Positions 38,497 to 43,622 of a DNA stretch of 43,622 nucleotides are shown here, piece after piece. Every line of letters starts with the position of its first letter. Position 1 is the first letter of the stretch. The translations under genes and the position numbers were made by a program. A model generated the notes under the pieces. The model made no database searches. It had not been told where the DNA came from and saw only the letters and a list, made by a program, of their open reading frames with translations. Source of the DNA: Bacillus sp. REN16. Lineage in GTDB: Bacteria; Bacillota; Bacilli; Bacillales; Bacillaceae_L. Location of the stretch: NCBI RefSeq assembly GCF_020731355.1, contig NZ_JAJFZK010000022.1, positions 1-43,622 on the forward strand. The letters run 5' to 3'.

Positions 38497-39339
38497 ATGA
38501 GAAAAGGAATACTTTTCACCCTATTGTTTGTCATGCTTACTCAACCTGCCATTTTCGCCCAGGCTATGAATGTGAAGAAAGAAGAGGACTTATATAAAAT
38601 TGTTAAAGGCTTTATACCTGAGAATGTATCGTTAATAAGTCCCGATAATCCAAAGTCGACTGGATTATTTCAGCTTTATGACTTTGACAAAGATGGAGAA
38701 AATGAGATCGTGCTTAACTATATTCAAAAAGCAATTAAGCAACTATCGCCATCACTATACGGGGCAATTATCATCAAAAAGGAAAACGGTAAGTGGAAGA
38801 AAGTGTGGGAAACAAATGCCATTGGTGTTGGACTGGATTATTCAGGACTTACTTATCTAACAGGTGATGGTACGAAGGAATATCTATTTGGTGTAACAAT
38901 TGGGGCTGACGCAGGAAACAAATTGGAAGTATTTAAATGGGAGAATCACTCATTAAAAGAAATGGCAGAGATTCCATATCATATGATGGAGCTTATTCCT
39001 GGTAAAAAGGAAACCGGAATTGCCGTTTGGCAAAGGTATATCGCAGATACGTATTTTGTTGATGTGCTGAAATGGAATGGTCAGGAATTTATCTTTGATG
39101 AAGAATTATATGCTGCATATTATCCTAAAATTGAGAGGTTTTTTGATAAGAAAATCGCAAACATGAAAGCCTGTTTTTACTGGTATACACTAGCCGATGC
39201 ACAGATTAAAGCTAATTTATTTGATAAAGCCGAAAAGTCGATTGAAAGAGGTATTCAAATAGCTGGACCAACTTTAACAGATGCAATCGAAAACTTTAAT
39301 AAATTAAAAGTTGTACTTAAAAAGAAAAAAGCAGGGTAG
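38497..39339 (+). CDS. Secreted protein with VCBS-like segment
   Basis: 280 residues from ATG 38497, with AGAAGG upstream. Signal peptide (KGILFTLLFVMLTQPAIFAQAMN, cut near FAQA). The first half has a strand pattern with an Asp-rich loop (FQLYDFDKDGENEIVLNYIQ) like FG-GAP/VCBS repeats that bind calcium, then YLFGVTIGADAGNKLEVFKW. The last 60 residues are helical, TPR-like (YTLADAQIKANLFDKAEKSIERGIQIAG). Function unknown; an extracellular or cell-wall protein. Confidence 0.7.
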   Translation: MRKGILFTLLFVMLTQPAIFAQAMNVKKEEDLYKIVKGFIPENVSLISPDNPKSTGLFQLYDFDKDGENEIVLNYIQKAIKQLSPSLYGAIIIKKENGKWKKVWETNAIGVGLDYSGLTYLTGDGTKEYLFGVTIGADAGNKLEVFKWENHSLKEMAEIPYHMMELIPGKKETGIAVWQRYIADTYFVDVLKWNGQEFIFDEELYAAYYPKIERFFDKKIANMKACFYWYTLADAQIKANLFDKAEKSIERGIQIAGPTLTDAIENFNKLKVVLKKKKAG

Positions 39340-39358
39340 GACCTAAAATAACAATTCC

Positions 39359-39393
39359 GGAAGCTTGGTGCACTTATTCCAGGCTTCTTTATT
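39359..39393 (+). terminator. Intrinsic terminator of the secreted-protein gene
   Basis: GAAGCTTGG / CCAGGCTTC stem, followed by TTTATTTT. Confidence 0.65.
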
Positions 39394-39465
39394 TTGGGGA
39401 ATCAGAGTGATTGTGCTTTTTTAAAAACATTTTTTTGAAAAAATATAAAATCTTTTAAGCTAAAG

Positions 39466-39494
39466 TGAAATAATTTAGACAGTTGATTCGACTA
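39466..39494 (+). promoter_or_regulatory. Candidate ECF promoter of the sigma factor gene
   Basis: TGAAAT at 39466-39471, a 17-nt spacer, and CGACTA at 39489-39494, 32 nt upstream of the sigma factor start. It matches the TGWAAC-N17-CGAC pattern of SigX-type ECF promoters, so the sigma factor may activate itself. Confidence 0.5.
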
Positions 39495-39525
39495 ATGATT
39501 GAATAATATACCGGAGGAGAAATGG

Positions 39526-40035
39526 ATGACCAGTGACAAAATTTCAGAATGGTTCTATCTATACAACAAAGATGTATACCATTTCTTGTTTTATTATGTT
39601 GGATCAGGAGATATAGATGATTTAGTGCAGGAAGTTTTTATACGTGCAATCAAAGGATTTAATTCATATCAATCGAAGTCCAGCGTGAAAACTTGGCTTT
39701 TTTCGATTGCACGAAATGTTGGTATTGATGAGATTAGAAGAAGAAAACGAAACAGAATTAGAAATGTTTTTAGTTTCACAGGATTTGAACCTAAAGAGGA
39801 AAAAACACCAGAAGTCATGCTTCAATTGAACGAAAATAATAGAATTTTATATCAAGTCATTCATTCATTAAAGCCCAACTACCGTGATGTAATTATTCTC
39901 AGAGCCATAAAGGAATTATCTGTTTCTGAAACAGCAGACATTTTAAGTTGGAATGAAAATAAGGTACGTATTACTTATCACCGAGCCCTAAAGGTCTTAA
40001 AGGCTAAGAAGGAGGACCTTCAAAATGAAAGATAA
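39526..40035 (+). CDS. ECF sigma factor, SigX-like
   Basis: 169 residues from ATG 39526, set by CGGAGGAG upstream. Region 2 is DIDDLVQEVFIRAIKGFNSYQSKSSVKTWLFSIARNVGIDEIRRRKR; region 4 is PNYRDVIILRAIKELSVSETADILSWNENKVRITYHRALKVLK. The wording and the EDLVQEV, KTWLxSIAR and IILR patterns resemble B. subtilis SigX. It would direct RNA polymerase to envelope-stress promoters. It overlaps the anti-sigma gene by 11 nt and has an ECF-like promoter of its own. Confidence 0.88.
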   Translation: MTSDKISEWFYLYNKDVYHFLFYYVGSGDIDDLVQEVFIRAIKGFNSYQSKSSVKTWLFSIARNVGIDEIRRRKRNRIRNVFSFTGFEPKEEKTPEVMLQLNENNRILYQVIHSLKPNYRDVIILRAIKELSVSETADILSWNENKVRITYHRALKVLKAKKEDLQNER

Positions 40036-40747
40036 TGAGTGGGAAAGCCAGATAGTTGATGAATTACAATCGCTTCCTGATCCAGATTTTGAGAAGGATT
40101 TTGATATAAATAAACAAAATAAGATTCATGATAACCTTATGAAATTTTCAAGAAGTTATGAATTAAAGAAGCGAAGAAGAGATGTATTAAACCGTATAAC
40201 AGCAGTGGTGGCAAGTTTGGCTGCATTACTCTTATTTTGTGTCATTTTTATTCCAATGGGTGGAGATTCATACAATACCTCTGGTTCTGAAATAGAAACA
40301 TTTAAAAGCTTTTTTCATCAAAAAATGAAAGAAATGCATAAACAGGAAAAGAACTATTCGTACTTACTTATTCATACGGAGTTAAATGCAGTTCATAAGG
40401 ATGACGCAATTGCAGTTTTTAAGGAGAATAACTTTAACGGCGAACAGATATTTATAGCTTATTTTGAGAAACAGGATAATCAATGGGAATGGAAACAAAC
40501 AAGAGGAGCTGAGTGGAATTCACGTGTGAACTGGTCTTCAATGAACCAAATGCCATATATATATTCTGGCGCATTGAGCGATAACTCTGTAAAAGAAGTA
40601 TTTGCAGGTGAGGTTCAAGCGAAAGTTCTTACAATTGAAGGAGATAAAAGGTTTTGGTATGCCATTAGCCCAGTGAAAGAAGTAGAAGTGATGATAGTTA
40701 CAGAAGATGGTAATAAAGAAATATTGGAGGAAATAGATATAAAGTGA
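40025..40747 (+). CDS. Membrane-anchored anti-sigma factor
   Basis: 240 residues from ATG 40025, overlapping the sigma factor gene. Cytoplasmic N-terminus of about 55 residues with helix SQIVDELQSLPDPDFEKDF, one membrane helix (about 57-77, ITAVVASLAALLLFCVIFI), then an extracellular domain of about 160 residues (SYLLIHTELNAVHKDDAIAVF, KVLTIEGDKRFWYAISPVKE). The N-terminus lacks the HxxxCxxC zinc motif of ZAS anti-sigma factors. It probably holds the sigma factor at the membrane until an outside signal arrives. Confidence 0.8.
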   Translation: MKDNEWESQIVDELQSLPDPDFEKDFDINKQNKIHDNLMKFSRSYELKKRRRDVLNRITAVVASLAALLLFCVIFIPMGGDSYNTSGSEIETFKSFFHQKMKEMHKQEKNYSYLLIHTELNAVHKDDAIAVFKENNFNGEQIFIAYFEKQDNQWEWKQTRGAEWNSRVNWSSMNQMPYIYSGALSDNSVKEVFAGEVQAKVLTIEGDKRFWYAISPVKEVEVMIVTEDGNKEILEEIDIK

Positions 40748-40775
40748 TGTTGATCAAACACTTTTGCCAAAGTGA

Positions 40776-40910
40776 GTGTTGGAAGGAAAGGTTGATGGAA
40801 GTTCATTAGGAGATGCCTACTACACTTGTAATAAGAGTACAATAATCTTAGAGAATATTTATAAGCCAAACATGGTGCAAAAGTTGAAAAAGAGGATCGT
40901 TGTTACTTAA
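40776..40910 (+). other. Unassigned open frame, possible gene remnant
   Basis: GTG 40776 to TAA 40908-40910, 44 residues (VLEGKVDGSSLGDAYYTCNK, then STIILENIYKPNMVQKLKK). No ribosome binding site; a TGA lies directly upstream. It may be the 3' tail of a deleted gene or chance. The stop overlaps the palindrome at 40907. Confidence 0.2.
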
Positions 40911-40923
40911 CGGGTTCCGTTAA
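40907..40923 (+). repeat. TTAACGG palindrome, first copy
   Basis: TTAACGG - GTT - CCGTTAA, a perfect palindrome with a 3-nt centre. The core TAACGGGTTCCGTT occurs in reverse complement at 41497-41510, with a gene-poor 590-bp segment between the two. Confidence 0.35.
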
Positions 40924-40951
40924 CTATCACAAACATTAAAAATGTAAGTTA

Positions 40952-40993
40952 AAATGATTGCCAATTTGCATATGAAATTGACGCTCATTTTTT
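40952..40993 (+). terminator. Possible intrinsic terminator
   Basis: AATGA-TTGCCAATT and AATTGACGC-TCATT form an imperfect stem, followed by TTTTTT. It could end the sigma/anti-sigma transcript, 205 nt after the stop. Confidence 0.4.
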
Positions 40994-41051
40994 ATTGGAG
41001 TAAAGCCATTTATGCCGAAATTACATAAAAATTTGTATAGGAAAATGACCC

Positions 41052-41095
41052 CCAAATTGTAGGGGTACAATGGCTGTTGTACCCCTACAATTTGG
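41052..41095 (+). repeat. Perfect 19-bp inverted repeat
   Basis: CCAAATTGTAGGGGTACAA (41052-41070), loop TGGCTG, TTGTACCCCTACAATTTGG (41077-41095). No T-run follows directly, and no gene lies nearby, so it is not an ordinary terminator. See findings. Confidence 0.7.
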
Positions 41096-41171
41096 CATAC
41101 ATTTTATCTTACAAAAGTACTTAGAACATAAGAAATCCTATCCTTAATTGAATACCCAGTGATATTTAAAA

Positions 41172-41375
41172 TAAGCGGAGATATTTCCGTTAAATGCAGA
41201 ATAGAGCTCTTTTCGGGGTTGATAGGGGGGAATTTTCCGCTTATGCAAAGAAAAATCCCCAATTTTTACGTTACTTGAGTCAATAGGGGAAATTTCTACT
41301 CTTATTTACGCTATTTTTTAGCTTATTTACAAATTAAGAGGAATTTCTACCTCTAAAATCCGGTGCGTAAGCTGC
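41172..41375 (+). repeat. Repeat family B copy 2 (intergenic element)
   Basis: Contains TTTTCCGCTTATGCAAAG, AAAAATCCCCAATTT, CAATAGGGGAAATTTCTAC and AGAGGAATTTCTACCTCTA in the same order as the element at 9128-9300. A GGGGAAATTTCTACTC-like unit recurs about every 60 bp. The 800-bp gap 40748-41545 around it holds no gene I can support apart from this, the palindromes and the remnant frame. Confidence 0.55.
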
Positions 41376-41402
41376 CCACCTAACCCCTTTTCCAATCAAA
41401 AA

Positions 41403-41427
41403 TGGCTCAGTGAACTGAGCCACCTTA
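41403..41427 (-). terminator. Terminator of the SRPBCC gene (bidirectional)
   Basis: TGGCTCAGT - GA - ACTGAGCCA, perfect. On the minus strand it is followed by TTTTTG, so it fits the gene ending at 41546; on the plus strand CCTTATTTTT follows. Confidence 0.65.
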
Positions 41428-41496
41428 TTTTTAATTGCAAAAACAGATACAAGAAGCAGTACAAAATGGGCAACATTTTCGGGTTTTGCGACAGGA

Positions 41497-41510
41497 AACG
41501 GAACCCGTTA
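41497..41510 (+). repeat. TTAACGG palindrome, second copy
   Basis: AACGGAACCCGTTA, the reverse complement of positions 40908-40921. Because the motif is itself nearly palindromic, orientation means little. Function unknown. Confidence 0.35.
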
Positions 41511-41545
41511 GTTGTTGCTGGTCCTCTTTTATTTATTGGTAGGAC

Positions 41546-41989
41546 CTATTCAGGTCGTACCCTAGCTTCACAAAAGTCCGCTAAACTTTTTAGAACGAAT
41601 TCACCAGTCTGTTTTGTCGAGCTTTTAAAAAGCTTATCAATCACATTCATAACAGAGCGATGATACTTGGTTTCAAACTCTTGCTCGACAACGGTGTGAT
41701 TACCCTGCTGCTGCAAGCGATACGAAAAAGTCATGATATAGGTTTGAGATTCAAGTTCGAATGCGAAAAACGTGGGTTGCGCGACCTCCTTATTTCTCCC
41801 CTGTAACATAACATGTTCCTTCCCTTCCTCAGCTGTCAGTTGAAAGGAAGCCCCTGCTTTCGTTTCATCCTTAGGGTTCGAATAACGAACAGAAGTCACG
41901 TTTGGAAACCATTTTTCACGTGAGCTGGCGGTCGCAATGCAGTCAAATACATCTGTATTGGGTGCCTTGATAACGATAGATTGTTTCAT
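41546..41989 (-). CDS. SRPBCC (START-like) family protein
   Basis: 147 residues from ATG 41989, with GAGGT 9 nt upstream; an earlier in-frame ATG at 42019 lacks a site. Pattern of polyketide-cyclase/CoxG-type SRPBCC proteins: SIVIKAPNTDVFDCIATASSREKWFP, then RYSNPKDETKAGASFQLTAEEG, FELESQTYIMTFSYRLQQQG and a long C-terminal helix. They bind a hydrophobic ligand in a deep pocket. Ligand unknown. Divergent from the DNA glycosylase gene. Confidence 0.78.
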   Translation of the reverse strand: MKQSIVIKAPNTDVFDCIATASSREKWFPNVTSVRYSNPKDETKAGASFQLTAEEGKEHVMLQGRNKEVAQPTFFAFELESQTYIMTFSYRLQQQGNHTVVEQEFETKYHRSVMNVIDKLFKSSTKQTGEFVLKSLADFCEARVRPE

Positions 41990-42045
41990 TTTATAAGTAC
42001 CTCGAGTGATATAATACATTTAACATAGCAGGAAAGGTGATGTTT

Positions 42046-42546
42046 GTGGAGAGAATTTTTGGCCTGGAACCTGTTGTCGGCGAAGAACCGAGAGTACTGA
42101 TCCTTGGTTCGATGCCCAGTGTAGAGTCATTAAAGAAACAGGAGTACTACGGTAATAAACGGAATCATTTTTGGAAAATCATGTTTATGCTTTTTGATAG
42201 TCATGAACTAACGGACTACGAAGAAAAGATTGCCTTTTTAAAAGAGGAAAGAATAGCTCTTTGGGATGTGCTATATAGCTGCCACAGGGAAGGAAGTCTG
42301 GATTCAAACATTAAAAATGAAGAGCCGAACCAAATTGTGGATTTTGTTAAAAATCATCTTAACCTTCGTTTAATTATTTGTAATGGAACAAAGTCTTACC
42401 AAAGCTATTCAAAATATATTGGACTTGACCAGATTCCAGGGATTGAGGTTATTAAGCTTCCGTCAACGAGTCCTGTGCCCGGTAAATATAACAAAACTCT
42501 TGAAGGCAAGCTCCAAGAGTGGAAAATCATCAAAGAATATCTATAA
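42046..42546 (+). CDS. Hypoxanthine/uracil DNA glycosylase (UDG family 6-like)
   Basis: 166 residues from GTG 42046, with GGAAAGGTGAT upstream; GTG 42037 and ATG 42040 overlap that site. The family pattern is clear: VLILGSMPSVESLKKQEYYGNKRNHFWKI (G-S-M-P-S motif I and the YGNxRNHFW loop), ALWDVLYSC, and LPSTSPVPGKYN at the end. It would excise deaminated purines (hypoxanthine) and perhaps uracil. Its last 6 bases overlap the convergent glutathione peroxidase gene (42541-42546). Confidence 0.82.
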   Translation: MERIFGLEPVVGEEPRVLILGSMPSVESLKKQEYYGNKRNHFWKIMFMLFDSHELTDYEEKIAFLKEERIALWDVLYSCHREGSLDSNIKNEEPNQIVDFVKNHLNLRLIICNGTKSYQSYSKYIGLDQIPGIEVIKLPSTSPVPGKYNKTLEGKLQEWKIIKEYL

Positions 42547-43017
42547 AACCTTTTCAATGTCTTCTGCTATTTTAGCCGGTTCGGTTTGTGGGGCATAGCG
42601 TTCCACAACCTGTCCATTGCGGTCCACCAAAAACTTTGTGAAGTTCCATTTTATCGCATTTGACAATAACCCTTTTTGTTCGTCCTTTAATAATTGAAAC
42701 AACGGATCTGCATTCTCACCATTCACATCAATTTTTGCAAACATTGGGAATGTCACCCCATAATTTATCTCGCAAAAAGACGTCGTCTCCTCAATATTCT
42801 CAAATTCTTGATTCCCGAACTGAGCACACGGAAACCCAAGAACAACTAAGCCATCCTTTTGATATTTTTCATAAAGCCCCTGCAATCCTTGAAATTGTGG
42901 TGTGAATCCACATTTACTTGCTGTATTAACAATTAAAAGTGGTTGTCCTTCATATTCCCTGAGTGATTTCATTTCCCCGTTCGCCATTTTTACATCAAAA
43001 TCATACACACTAGCCAT
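42541..43017 (-). CDS. bsaA: Glutathione peroxidase, BsaA-like
   Basis: 158 residues from ATG 43017, with GGGAGTGG upstream; an earlier in-frame ATG at 43026 gives an EK extension. The peroxidatic Cys is C36 in VNTASKCGFTPQ, with Q70 (FGNQE) and W124-N125 (KWNFTKFLVD) completing the catalytic set. C64 and C82 are candidates for the resolving Cys; bacterial members usually take electrons from thioredoxin rather than glutathione. It reduces organic and lipid peroxides. Tail-to-tail overlap with the glycosylase gene. Confidence 0.9.
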   Translation of the reverse strand: MASVYDFDVKMANGEMKSLREYEGQPLLIVNTASKCGFTPQFQGLQGLYEKYQKDGLVVLGFPCAQFGNQEFENIEETTSFCEINYGVTFPMFAKIDVNGENADPLFQLLKDEQKGLLSNAIKWNFTKFLVDRNGQVVERYAPQTEPAKIAEDIEKVL

Positions 43018-43154
43018 TTTTTCCACTCCCTTATGTACGGATTACCATAATCGTAATTGATGCAAGAGTGAGATTCAAGTTTGGACTTCTTTTCATAAAG
43101 GTTTTCATGTAATATTCAGGAGAGAGGAAATATTTTGAAAACGAGGGTATCTAA

Positions 43155-43622
43155 ATGAATCAGTTAACAAATTGGAAGTTCCCCGCCATCCTTTTAACCG
43201 GGTTGGGATTATCCTCCTTGGGGGATTTTATATATCTCATAGCTATTAATCTATTAGTGTTAAAAATGACGGGATCGGCAGCGGCAGTTGCTGCTTTATG
43301 GGTTGTCGGTCCCATCACATCAATCCTTGTAAATGGATGGTCCGGGAGTATCATAGACCGCTCTAATAAACGGAAAATCATGATTATCACCGATATTGTA
43401 CGAGCTATTGCAGTTGCCATTATCCCACTACTTCCAAGTATTTGGATGATCTATGGATTGCTATTTGTAATCAGTGTTGCAAAATCCTTTTTTAACCCGA
43501 CATCAACTACCTACATAACAGCGCTGATTCCAGAGGAACAGCGGAAGACCTTTAATTCGATTAGAAGCTTGGTCTCTTCTGGTGCATTTATTACGGGCCC
43601 AGCCATTGCGGGTACGCTTTTT
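43155..43622 (+). CDS. MFS_3-type transporter, 5' part (runs off the right edge)
   Basis: 156 codons visible from ATG 43155, with GAGGG upstream. The start (LLTGLGLSSLGDFIYLIAINLLVLKMTGS) and the loop DRSNKRKIMIITDIVRAIAVAIIPLL match MFS_3/MefA-like proton-coupled exporters, as does the segment SFFNPTSTTYITALIPEEQR. It is the same family as the transporter at 1017, sharing the GD-x-Y and NPxxxxYITALIP positions. The rest lies outside the window. Confidence 0.85.
   Translation, partial: MNQLTNWKFPAILLTGLGLSSLGDFIYLIAINLLVLKMTGSAAAVAALWVVGPITSILVNGWSGSIIDRSNKRKIMIITDIVRAIAVAIIPLLPSIWMIYGLLFVISVAKSFFNPTSTTYITALIPEEQRKTFNSIRSLVSSGAFITGPAIAGTLF

Noticed and set aside
1-43622. Possible tRNA, rRNA or CRISPR array anywhere in the window
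   Set aside because: No cloverleaf-forming stretches ending in CCA-like context, no 16S/23S conserved words, and no direct-repeat/spacer periodicity were seen by eye.
1017-43622. The two MFS_3 genes at the window edges as the flanks of a large duplicated or mobile unit
   Set aside because: They share family and motifs only; nucleotide similarity is not evident, and no integrase or boundary repeats are present.

Overview
The window is a low-GC stretch of a Bacillaceae chromosome (Bacillus/Neobacillus-like). Evidence for this is the strong GGAGG-type ribosome binding sites, frequent TTG and GTG starts, and recognisable Bacillus families: a SipS-type signal peptidase, a BsaA-type glutathione peroxidase, a YisU-type LysE exporter, a YkvS-type DUF2187 protein, DUF3888 proteins, a TIGR04104-type CXXC protein and a SigX-like ECF sigma factor. 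I see no rRNA, tRNA, CRISPR array, phage module or transposase. It reads as an accessory chromosomal region: short one- or two-gene transcription units, many separated by intrinsic terminators, and many small membrane proteins, acetyltransferases, hydrolases and Nudix enzymes.

Layout. 0.2-6 kb: small membrane proteins, a MefA-like MFS efflux pump behind a leader peptide and a hairpin that can mask its ribosome binding site, a DUF3888 protein, an AadA-like nucleotidyltransferase, a VOC protein and a GyrI-like protein. 6-9.1 kb: a lipoteichoic-acid-synthase-family gene with a divergent plsY and a membrane-anchored protein behind it. 9.1-16 kb: AlkD-like repair protein, pterin carbinolamine dehydratase, sugar-dehydrogenase-like beta-propeller, signal peptidase I and a Cof-type phosphatase. 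16-22.3 kb: alpha/beta hydrolase, LysE exporter, DHA1 efflux pump, two nucleotide- or ligand-modifying enzymes, a serine hydrolase, and a translationally coupled pair of unknown genes with a toxin/antitoxin-like layout. 22.3-30.5 kb: two divergent methyltransferases, a DinB remnant, oxidoreductase, HAD phosphatase, IscA-like plus rhodanese pair, lipoprotein, two Nudix hydrolases and a FlaR-like kinase. 30.6-38.5 kb: lipoproteins, DUF3291, GDPD, two acetyltransferases, membrane proteins, TerC, PspC and a metallo-beta-lactamase-fold hydrolase. 38.5-43.6 kb: a secreted protein, an ECF sigma/anti-sigma pair with an ECF-like promoter, an 800-bp gene-poor repeat region, an SRPBCC protein, a hypoxanthine/uracil DNA glycosylase, glutathione peroxidase, and the start of a second MFS_3-type transporter that runs off the right edge.

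Systems and themes. Glycerolipid/envelope genes (ltaS-like, plsY-like, GDPD, sipS, SigX-like ECF) and detoxification/repair genes (two drug-type pumps, AadA-like enzyme, VOC, Nudix, AlkD, DNA glycosylase, GPx) dominate. The most unusual signals are non-coding. Three dispersed repeat families occur: a terminator-like double hairpin, a GGGACA hairpin usually close upstream of a gene, and a roughly 150-200 bp intergenic element. A textbook-like translational attenuator precedes the first MFS gene. Three genes have a good Shine-Dalgarno sequence spaced for ATA or ATC rather than ATG/GTG/TTG. Functional assignments rest on motif reading only; no database search was run.
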